A stretch of DNA of 61,665 nucleotides, from assembly GCA_002633005.1 (NCBI GenBank), contig NMRA01000456.1, forward strand, positions 1 to 61,665. The letters run 5' to 3'. Position numbers and translations under genes: made by a program. Shown here in pieces: positions 9,911 through 21,500 of the stretch; within the stretch, counting starts at the first letter, position 1; the number at the start of each line of letters is the position of its first letter. Origin of the DNA: Phoronis australis. Taxonomy: Eukaryota > Phoronida > Phoronidae. The notes below the pieces were generated by a model. It was not told the DNA's origin and did not search any database. It saw nothing but the letters and a program-made list of their open reading frames with translations.

Positions 9911-12404
9911 ACCACAGAACTTGGCCCATCCAAAGTCTGTTTTTTTCAGTATTTCACACGAGAAACTGTCTATGGTCAGACAGGAACGGTTTCAGTTTCG
10001 GCACTCAGCCTGGGAGGACTGACATTGACCAAAGCTACAACATGTAACCAGAATTCAAATGCTTCAGCGCTCTTGTTCCGCGTGTTGACTCAGTGTTCAC
10101 CTGGGGATCAAATCCGGAAACCATGCATATACGTGCCCTTTGGGAATTTTCGTAAGCTCCGAGTTATAGCGAGTGTGGGGCAAGTAGTCATTGAAGTAAT
10201 TTGCTTAAACACCTTAATACTAAAAATCAGCGTAGGCTACTTTTATCTCTTCAATGGCACGGCATGCCTCGCTGGTTCCCTGCGTCAGTGCTTAGCCCAG
10301 CCAGCTACCGCCCCAACTAGCGGCACGCAGGGAACCAGCGAGCACGGCATGCAAGAATTTTGTGTTAAGCCAGCATCATCAAAAATTGGCTACCATCGTA
10401 GCACCAAAGTTGAATTTCTTTAATATTTTGAAGTACTAGTAGTAAACTCGTGATTGTATAACAACATACTTTCAAAATCTGTTGACCACGAACGCAAAAC
10501 CTAGATATTCATGATCACGAAGGCGCCGCGTTCTCTTGCTCCGTAAATGCACTTGAAATCGTGATTTTTCACGGCGATCGCCGTATGATTTTCTCCCACG
10601 AAAATTCTGTTTCTTTATTCTATTAGCTACAAAAGCGTTTCTGGAATTTTTTTTTTGTTTAGCCAGAGAGCTCGGCTATCAAAATCGCCGACTGAAGAGC
10701 CTTTTCTTCAAGGAATATGGACATCTATACTGTGATATCTCGGTGAAAAAACAAGATTTTTAGAACAAAAACGCAGTCACGTGTCAACGAGCATTTGATG
10801 ATGTGAACATCAGATTCTGTGATCATAGAGGATTTTAAAAATATATAGTTTTATGGGTTTACAATTAATACTTAAATTCATAGTAATTGGATCCTTGGTC
10901 ACCATGGAAGATATCCAATTACCGTACTTCAAGATAAAAATTATAATTGGCCAAGTTCAAAAAATCATTTTTAAGAAAAAGCCCTAATTGTAAACATGCA
11001 TTGCATTGTGAATTAATCAGAACTACCTTATTCTCTCAAAACCAGGCCTGTGTCTGGTCTACATTGGGCTTACCTCCATTTGTACTAAGATAAGGTTAAG
11101 ATCGACTTATTCCTCACAGCAACTTTTGACACATTTTATTGTATGATAAGATGATTACTCAAAAAGAACTACATTAAATTTGCAGGTGAAAGTTGTGAAC
11201 CTCCAACTGGAATGAATCAAGCTTCCGGTAATGACTTCTCAGTGAAGCAATCCTAGAATTCCATTCAAGCTATAGTACTATCGTGTATGTTGCAGAATTA
11301 AAGAATAAAAACAAGGTATTGCAACCAAACCATGAACCAAAAATGTGGCTTTCAAAGATGGCAATGCAATGGCTTTTGATGTCCAGTATTGCAGAAAACT
11401 AGTCTGTGCCAGGGTCTGCTCTGGCACAAAACATTTTAATGGAAATATTTCCTAAGCTCATGCACATGGTTCCAGAACATTCACTACTAAAGCTATAACA
11501 CTTGCTCCAGTTGATATCATTGCATCACTACACACCGCATCTAAAATTCCAGGCATTACCTGAAAAACAAATGTAATTTCTCAATGCTATTATGAAACCA
11601 GAGCTCATGGTGGTGTTTTTAAAAATTCATTTGATACATTTGCACAGCATTTTAATTACATAAGCGGGAAACGAGAATAAAAGACGAGATATTTACATTT
11701 TACAAAAACTGTCTCTCAATTTCAAGTATTTACTACTTGCACACTTTGATGGCGCTGCGAAAATGACTGTTATGCATTGTTTTGGACAAAACGCCTCATT
11801 CTAGCATCAATTTCAATAACATAAACCTAAAAGCACACCTTTTCCAAAACATGCAGAACCATTGCAGTTTGGAGACAACACCTCGTTTTCAATCATAATG
11901 GCAAATTCGTGGATGTAGTGAATAGACAAGTCATGAACTGAAAAAACCACACATAATAATATATACATGTACACATGCAGCAAATTATTGAGCTATTTCA
12001 AGATGGAGCAATACAAATCAGAAACAAAAACTCACCAGCCAGCAACACTGATTTAAGGACAGAAAGTAGAGATATTTGGAAAAATATAATAACTTATTAT
12101 AATTCCAAACATTATTTTGCTTTCTGCAAGTTCATATTACTTTCCTACTACATCCAAACCTAACTTAAGAGGCCTTAACTACGAGACATCCTTGCAATAA
12201 GAAGTCACAATTGTGCCACATTTCAAATTGTCTTCCCTGCGTATAGGTACCTTTAAATACAGTTTACTACAGATTTTCAAAAACAAGTTACTGATTTTTA
12301 ATTGAAATACAGCATACATTCCCAAGATACAGAAAAGTTGGTAATAACTTCACACAGCATTGTACTATGCCTTCCAGAGATGCCTATGAATTCTGCTGAA
12401 CAGA
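9911..12404. other. Downstream flank of ELMO, including its presumed 3' UTR
   Basis: No exon recognised apart from whatever part is the ELMO 3' UTR. On the minus strand AATAAA occurs at 11135-11140, about 1.27 kb past the ELMO stop, one possible polyadenylation signal. A strong hairpin at 10268-10342 is listed separately. Confidence 0.4.
10268..10342. repeat. Hairpin with 18 bp perfect arms
   Basis: CTCGCTGGTTCCCTGCGT (10268-10285) is exactly complementary to ACGCAGGGAACCAGCGAG (10325-10342), with a 39-base loop. GCACGGCATGC occurs just outside on both sides in direct orientation. Confidence 0.85.
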
Positions 12405-12554
12405 CTATGGTGTGCAGAAATTGTAGTTGTCTGGCTCAGCTGGTATTTCAGGCGGCTGTTCAGGTATTGTAATTCCCTCGATGTCCAACAGTCGGAGCTT
12501 TATCTCCATACTAAGCAGTGTATCAAGGTCTGTTTCTGTCAACTTACTGGTCAT
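12405..12554 (-). CDS. elmo: ELMO terminal coding exon
   Basis: 49 codons and TAG stop (12405-12407), acceptor AG just above 12554. Encodes [16 protein letters not shown] and the Pro-rich C-terminus with two PxxP-type motifs, the part that in ELMO1 contacts the DOCK SH3 domain. Confidence 0.93.
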   Translation of the reverse strand: MTSKLTETDLDTLLSMEIKLRLLDIEGITIPEQPPEIPAEPDNYNFCTP

Positions 12555-15500
12555 CTAGAAATACACAACAATCATGTAAATCTAATGTGCATTTAGGCTA
12601 GAAGTTTTGGAGCATAGTAAGGAATGCTAAGGTAACACGAATTATACGTCATAGCTGACAGGTACATAAATTGTGTTACTTATATCTGTGTTGAAGGAGA
12701 TTGACTGAGGACCAGTGGCGGATTTAGAGGGGGGCCAAGGGGGCCATGGCCCCCCCTAAACTCTCCCATATTCCATTTTCCAGTTCGGGGGTGCACCGTC
12801 TGACGGGCAAAATCCTGGCTAATACTCTGCCCTGGCCACCCCTAAATAAAAATCCTGGATCCCCCCCTGAGGACCCAAGCACCCCACTAAAGATGCTCCT
12901 CAATCGTGTGAAATGTGAGCTGTGTACCACATTCTGGACGATTAAGTGAATACATGTTCACAAAGAAATGTTGCATATTAAAACACCAAGAAAGAGGATA
13001 TACGATGAATTGAAACATTAAACCGGGTCTGATCAATTTTAAACAAAGTTAATTAATGGACTGTAGCATTTATGTCTTTTCAAAAAGTAAAATATATCAA
13101 AAAAGAATGGTACATTTGCAGCATATGGCCAAATATTGTTTGTTCAAACAACAAAAACGCCAAATCAGTTTTCTAAAATATTTCATTTTCTTTTAATGCA
13201 ACATTTGATTTTTGTAATAAAAATCCTATACGTCCCATTTTCTGATAGCCCTCATGCAAGATTGGAACATTTTTTTTAAAAACCCAAAAGTATTTTATAG
13301 AACAGTGCATAAAGCAGGGTGTTACAAAGTTTACCAAATTTGGACATTTTTCTAGGGTCCTACATAATCTTACTTCCTTGTACTTGGCTTGTCTCAATAC
13401 CTTTTCCTTGTTGATAATAAGGCCTAGCACTGTCAGGGTTTACAAACGCTAGCTTGTGATAACATAGCATAATACAACCATAACATCACAAGAGGAGTGC
13501 GCCATTTTTTGATGACTGGACCAGGGCTGAATTGCACAAAAATTGGCAACCAGTGCAATCGAATTCAAGTCAATGGGTATTCATTAGGCAATTGATAACA
13601 AGTATTGACAAGGAAATAACTGGTCACATTGTTCTCTTTGTGCATGGGAAATCCCATAAGTTGCACAAGCAACTATATATAACCAAATAAAGAAACAAAA
13701 GAATGGACTGTTGAGCACCAAATATAGACATTCATGAATGGAAACTAAATACAGACATGCAAGAACAGAAATTGATAACCAAATATAGACATGCAAGAAT
13801 TGAACCTGACACAAACGGCATAATATTTCATGGCCTATGGTACATTTGTGTTTCCAAATTAGACAACACAAACTACATAGAGGTATTGCTGCAGAGATTT
13901 CTTAAAATTTGGTATAAAACTAAAAAATGGCCAGTTTGTAAGAAAATCTCAAAGGCTGAATTCTATTTTTAAAATTGTATAAAATAACCAGTTTATCAGA
14001 AAATCTGAAGCCTATGTAACGCGTCATAAGAGACTTAGTTCAAATTTTGTAGAGAAAATCGTACACCTAAGGTTCCTGAAAGACTGCGAATGTGCAACCT
14101 TCGGATAAAATATGAGACCAGGCATCGGCTGAAATGGGAGAAATGTGACCGTGGATAAAAGATTTTTTTCTGGTAACAAGAAATCGATACATCAGGAAAG
14201 TCTTTGGCTATTTCAAACACATTTTTCAGTAAACTGTAAACTTGGTCCCCACCACTTTCACAAAACCGCAGTCAAATCTGAAGTCCAGTGTAAAGACTGT
14301 ATGACTCACAATTACACTGTGACAGCGAAATGAAACCAAGCTTTGCAATCAGATACAAAGGTAGTTAAGGCAGAGGAATCGTGTGAAAACAGAAACAATC
14401 GTGATCGGTCTCGGCAAGCTCGGGTGTGTACACATAAATGATTTGTGCTCAACCTAATGGATGATCAATTACCCTTTGAGCATACCAATGTTTGTACAAT
14501 AACCCCATGAAGGGAGAACAGAGATACCTTTCATCGAGGTTTTTCTTCAGGTCTTTATATTTATGGTTAAACATAAAAGCAACATGGTGTCAAGAAGTGG
14601 GTGAAGTAGAAATGCTTGTTAAAGACTCAGTTCCACCTGCACCAATGTGTTTGTGGTTCAGTGGTGAAGTCTATGTGTTACAAATCAATTCCCAAAACAT
14701 TCCTTTCATGGTTTCAATTTGACATTGCCAAAACAGTAGTGAAACTCATGACTAAGTATTGACTCCAGAATATTGATGGCTGGTGAGATTGAACTAATTA
14801 AAGAAAACATCCGATAATATGACCTAAACAAAGACGGTCCGCAGACATGATGAGGACTAAGACAACTTACTTTATTGCCCAGTAACGCATCAATACCATA
14901 ATGGGGACTTAAAGCCTATCTTCAATGGTAGCACCTGTAAATTTGGTTCCTACAGTATTTTAAGAGCATCGCTCTGAACCCACTAGTGCCATAAATTGCC
15001 AAATGTAACGAACTGTTAGGCGTATTGGCTTGCTTTTGTGTACGTCACCGCGAGAATCACCTTTTAATTCAAATGGCTGCGAATATCATCCTCTCACAAC
15101 AGATTCTATTCAGACACCTATTCAATACCATCTTTTGTTCTTCGTGCTGGATCTCGCGGTGACGCAGCATGGCACGAAAAGGCAGCTTCACGTATCATTT
15201 GACAGGCTTACATTTGCGTGATAGAACTCGTATTTTCATATTTTACTTAAGCTTTGCTAGGACTATCTGGTTAGCCCAATTCATCTAAAATAACAAAATT
15301 CCGTTGAAGTTAGGCTTTAAGGGCCTTTCACACTAANNNNNNNNNNNNNNNNNNNNNNNNNNNNNNNNNNNNNNNNNNNNNNNNNNNNNNNNNNNNNNNN
15401 NNNNNNNNNNNNNNNNNNNNNNNNNNNNNNNNNNNNNNNNNNNNNNNNNNNNNNNNNNNNNNNNNNNNNNNNNNNNNNNNNNNNNNNNNNNNNNNNNNNN

Positions 15501-18500
15501 NNNNNNNNNNNNNNNNNNNNNNNNNNNNNNNNNNNNNNNNNNNNNNNNNNNNNNNNNNNNNNNNNNNNNNNNNNNNNNNNNNNNNNNNNNNNNNNNNNNN
15601 NNNNNNNNNNNNNNNNNNNNNNNNNNNNNNNNNNNNNNNNNNNNNNNNNNNNNNNNNNNNNNNNNNNNNNNNNNNNNNNNNNNNNNNNNNNNNNNNNNNN
15701 NNNNNNNNNNNNNNNNNNNNNNNNNNNNNNNNNNNNNNNNNNNNNGTTGTCGAATTGGTCTGAAAGAAGTTGTCATCTATTACGACACTGAAAGAAATAC
15801 ACTCGTAATATTTCACAATCTACGTTAGTCATACTCTTGTCAGTAGGAAAACATCTGCCAATAATCTTAATGATCCTTGTTTGGCATTTAGAAAGGACAA
15901 TACCGAAAACAATCTTCAAAAATGGTCATTAGTTGGCACAGACTATGTCTAATGCATTTGAAAATAGAAAAGTGTCGACTCATCAAGAAATTTGTTTGCT
16001 AAATTTCATAAAATTCTGTCAAGGAACTTTAACTACAGATAAATGCAAAAAACAGTCAATAATAGGGGATACTGCCGTATCGTCGTTGTCATTCGTTGTT
16101 ACAGTAATAGTAAAACAGTCGAGAGTAAAAATCACTAATTTCTAATCAAGTTAATTAACAGAAGACTACTTTAACAGTAAGTGATCTAAGTCAAAATCTA
16201 GCATTTTGACCCAAAACGCAGATCTATTGCTCCCTTAATTATTTACTGAACTACAAATCCTGAACTCACATTTGTGCGGCAGCTGTTCAATAGCCGGCTG
16301 TTCGTTTTCAGTGCATTCACCATAATGGAACACCTTGTGATTGTGAGAGAGCCGGCAATAGAAGAACTTATCTGTTCAAGAGAAACAAGCAGCATACCAT
16401 TAGACAGGTAGTGCAGGTATCAACTTACAGTGATCCAAAGGCAAGTGGCTTCATTATGACTTTTACATAGACTATAGACCTTTTCTGTGCATTAGGCAGG
16501 ATATGTCACAAGCAATCTGGGCTTATGAACAATTCCAGGTTAGAATATGAACCTCACAATGAAGAAAGCAATACTCTATGACATTACAGACAGTTCTCCC
16601 AAATAACACATGAAAGGTTTCAAGTACTAAGGGCTTCTCATTTTTCACAAACTGCAATTCTGATGTCGTGCTGCATTTCTATTCTTACAAAATCAACTGA
16701 TTTCTTTTCAGATAACCCCCTGCAGAGTACAGATAGATCATTAGGTACATTGTGTCAAATGCAAGCACATGTGCTCCTTTTGCAATGAAAAGAAAAATGG
16801 AGTCTATGAGACAAGAAGCCAACTGTTTTATGTAAAGGAACAAGTTGCTTTTTTCGTGCTCTGTTGTTTTACTTGACAACAATACGCTGAAAATGTCACT
16901 AGCTCAATGCAAAGTTTCCTTCCAAGTGATCGTGTTTAACAATTTAAAACATCCAATTAAAGGGACGTTATTGGCGTGATTTTCAGTCTCAGTGTGGAAT
17001 CACAACTGCAACCCCTGCAGCTACAGAATAATGCTCTGCTGGCAGAGCCATATCCCAACCAATGAATGGCAGAGTACTTCAAGCATAATTAACTGGTAAA
17101 TACAACGGCCTTGATGTCAGTGATTGTCAGTCAGATAATGACAAGAATTGGTGATTAGTAATTATACCACGACAAAATCACAACAGACTTTGTTGTTATT
17201 TGTAGCTCTGGTCAATGCAAAGCTAATAACTTCAAGCAATCCATCTCATCCAACAATAAACCCACAAATGCATTTTCTAGTCGTAAAACCGATAATGTCT
17301 CTTTAAATACACCTTGTTGGGAAATTTTTCCCGATTTCACTTCTGATGACCTCTCACTACAATGTGCAGTACAGGGCCTAGAGCACGTTCTAAAAACTTC
17401 AGTTCACATTCCAGTCTTAGATATTCATAATTCATAGTGGGTAATAAAACAATTATCTTCCCAGCCAGGGCCTTTGTTAAGCTGTGTTTAGTTCCACAGT
17501 CCAACTTGGAGAGTTGCATGTCTAAGACCAGGGTTCACAGAGAACTACTTTCACTGACTTTGCATGTCAATTTTAATTTTGCGTGAACGGCATGATTTAC
17601 AACCGTCGGCAAAATTCTAAGCCACTATGGGACTAGATACACCCTCCAACCCAAAATGAATTGATTTTACATCATTATGCACCCGGTAAAGGTGATTTTA
17701 TCTACAAAATTCTACTTCAACTTTCAGTAAAATATTACCTTTACGCGACTTCTTTTCAATAAAACGGCATCCCTCCACGAGGTGATTTAAACGTTGTTGC
17801 TTTATGATGTCCATGATCTCGGGTTTGATAAGCTCTCGGAGTTCTCTAAAATGAAAACACAATCGTTGTCAACACATCAAAAATAACAAGTAAGGTGAAA
17901 CAGAGAATGAAATACAGCAAGCACTGGACAATTAACTTTAGAATGTTTTACATTGTTTTTAAGCCAAACAGCAGTTTGCTTTCAGAAAGCCCTGTCCGCT
18001 GAAGGACGTTAAGCCAGAGACTCCCACTTCTTAGTTACACGACTGTTTTGGTCTGAGGTTCCCAATACCCTCATGGTTGGTTTGGTCTGAGATTTCCACT
18101 ACTAACAGGATTGGTTTGGTTTCGTCTGAGATACCCAATACGCTCGCGGCTGGTGTGCCCTAAGATGCCCACTAATTACGTAATTGCTATGGCCTGATTT
18201 GGCCTGAAACTCTCAGTACTTACATGATAGGTTTGGCCTGAGACAAACAGTGCTTATATGATTGGTTTAGCCCGAGACAATTACAGTACTTATATGATTG
18301 GTTTGGCCTGAGACAAGCAGTGTTTATATGATTGGTTTAGCCCGAGACAATTACAGTACTTATATGATTGGTTTGGCCTGAGACAAGCAGTGTTTATATG
18401 ATTGGTTTAGCCCGAGACAATTACAGTACTTATATGATTGGTTTGGCCTGAGACAAACAGTACTTAATGATAGGTGTGGCCTGAGATTCCCAGTACTTAC

Positions 18501-21500
18501 ATGATTGGTTTGGCCTGAGACTCCCACTCCTCCTTGTGCTGCCGCTCCTGCTGCCAGATGTTAGTGATCTCTGAGAATGTGAGATGTGTTAACTTCTTCC
18601 TGAACAAGTCAAATGTACTAGGCAGGGTATCCAAGGCTCGAATGATCTGTTCTCGCACAACGTTAAGTACCTAAACACATAAGAAATAAATGTTGATGAC
18701 TCCAGACAGTGCTGAGCACATAAGCATGTGAGCTGAGATATATGACTCCAGGCTGGGAGAGACGGTGTTGAGCACCTAAATATGAGTTGAGATAAACGAC
18801 TCCAGACTGCATGACGGAGCGCCTAAACATATGAGCCGAGATATATGACTCTAGGCTGTGAGAGAGTTGAGCGCTTGAATATGTGAGCTGAGATATGGAT
18901 CTCGCTAAATGTTGATATATCTGATATAAAACAGTTTTTAATAGAATGACTTCAGGCTCCCTTTCTTTGAAGAACCATACCAGTGTCAGGCCCAGACTGA
19001 CCATACAGTACCTTAGGGAAATCTTCAGCAGAAGCTCTCATTTCCTTCCACGTTTTATGAAGTAGCTGAATGCAGACGCAGTAGAACTCCTCAAAAGGCT
19101 TGTCACATGTGAAGAACATTGGGAAGTATGTCTCATCCTCCTCTTTGGCTGTGTAAAGTAACAGTCAGAAAAGTCTCAACATTGCAGGTTATCTAGCACA
19201 AACAACTATATTCAATAATCGCAGAAGATTCTAATACTATCATCCTGTAGAGGGCATTCTAATAAAGAAGTATTGTTCATTCATTGTAAAAAACTACGGA
19301 CTCATAATGAAGAGTTAGCATCTGCAGGAGGACTATAATTATTACTTTTCTTCTGCCAATTGGCATGCTTTGTTATCTACAATAAATTCCTGCCAGCCAG
19401 TGGGAACTTTTTCGCTGTCTCAAATGAGTTAGTCCACTCTTACATCAGGGAGTGTACGATCATTTGTGTCCTTAAAACTACTTTGAAGTGGTGATATAGT
19501 TACATAATTTCTAAAATGTTTTGGTCTATTTACATCAACTTCCAGCCTATTTACATTGCCGACATTTCAGCCGATCACTTCTCCGGCCATCTTCGATGTC
19601 TAAGCATCACAAATGCTCCAGGAAAACCTGAATTTTTTCATAGGTAGTATACATAAAGTCAAGCATTTTTACAAAAGAAAGAACTTTTTGAAATGATTTT
19701 TGGCCCATCATGACATTGCAAGTATTTAACTAGCAATCTAGAGGATAGCACAGCGTCTGTGATTCAGAACTTCTGCAAAGCGAATTTGTCATATGATTAA
19801 AAAAGACTGTAAACAGTCTGATTCAAATAATACTTTCAAGCTTATTGTTAAAAAGTGACTGCAATTTACTAAACCCATTCTTACACCTTACCTATCTTAA
19901 TTACATCATTTTCATATTATAACTGTAAATATTCTATTTAGTATCATCTCTTTATTTATTTCATCTCTCTTAAGTCAAATTTTCATCATCCTTCATCTTT
20001 TATATATTATCTAAATTTTCAATTGTTTCTTTGTTACATGTATTTAATTATTGTTTTACAACTTGTTGTTGAGGGTCCTCTTGGAAAGCAGTGATGTCAC
20101 TGAAGAGGCCACCCTTATTTTAAATATTGCAATAAATAAATATAGCATTGTGTTCTTATCTCAAACACTTTGTCTGGCCACTGATACATGACACAACTTG
20201 GGTGTACTAAGCAAAGTCCTTAAGATAAGAACACAATACTAAACATATTTCATGGCAAATTCAAGGATACTCGTCTGATTGGAGAACTACCAAACATATC
20301 ACTAAAAATCCATTGATACCTAGACAAAAATGAACTCTTATAAAACAACGAGGATGCAATATTCAGTTTAGTTGTAAGTAACACTTCAAAAATACAAACT
20401 CTACATGATGACAGGCAAAGCTTCATATTATTACACTTCTTTATATAAAGCTTCAAATTATTAAATCTCCAAGCACCACAGGTAGTATCATTATCAATGC
20501 TGGTCACTGAAGTCTCACAGGTTGCTGCAACACATTTCCGTACATGATAACATTAATCTGCCCCCAAACTACCCTTGCCCTTAGAAAAGACAACCAAGTG
20601 CTACACTTACGGACTGAGCCGACTTTGAGAATGTCGCACATCATGGTGGTCAGTGCCACACTGGCCTTGCTGAATGGACAGTCATGCTGATCGGCTCGAC
20701 AGGAGCTCTCCAACACAATCTGATTAAAAGACAAAACAGAGTGCTTCACACAAACTTCAGTAAAATTTTATTTTTTTGTACAAAAACTGATACCTATTCG
20801 AAAAAAACAAGTTCATCCTAAAACATAATTGTTAACCACAGACAAGATGCCAGACGAAAATAGAAATATTCAATGTACAACAGCACTTCTCACTTTCTTT
20901 ATATACTAAGAAATTATTACTTCCCAAGTCGCATAATACAAAACACCAAGACCCATCGTCACCAGTCCCCCTCAAAACAAACCTTAGTAAAAGTTTCGCC
21001 GTGATGCGTGGCAAAATAATGCATGGTGTCGAGCGCCAACATCCCTGGAGGAGTTTTCACAAAATCTTCAAGCGGATTGGTTGTGTTCTGCAAAGTAGCA
21101 TGTTAGGTGTATAGCAACACAGGACAAGCTCAGTAGGACTTAGTCTGGCTCAGTTGGAACAACAGTCAAATCAATGTTGATCAGAATGAGAGATGAGAAA
21201 GTAATTCTTGGGAAAGCACAGAAGTGCATACAAATAAAAGCCTGAACCCCTTGCCATGGGAAAACTGTTGTAACTTTTTAACAGAAAACGGCCACTGCTC
21301 TTCATGAATGTTTTTGGAAGGAAAATGTATGAAACCGATAATTAAATTAAACTTTTCAGAAAAAACATACTTATTTAGTACAACAAATAATACTTTGAGA
21401 TTTTCTAAAAAAAAACATAAATAACTACTAACTTAAAGTATAATAAAGTCTCCTGGCATTGCAGAACTGCCGGTTCCTTCTTCTAAGGATTGGAAAAACC

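Noticed and set aside
10025-10423. 132-codon open frame
   Set aside because: Runs through the hairpin at 10268-10342 and shows no recognisable protein feature.
15020-15187. Inverted GTCACCGCGAGA / TCTCGCGGTGAC pair as a MITE
   Set aside because: Only 12 bp are exact and the outer pairing is imperfect, so too weak to call.
15328-15816. Long open frames across the first run of N's
   Set aside because: They consist of unknown residues; no coding evidence.
18040-18524. CRISPR-like array
   Set aside because: Adjacent degenerate units without unique spacers, in an animal intron and derived from an exon boundary.
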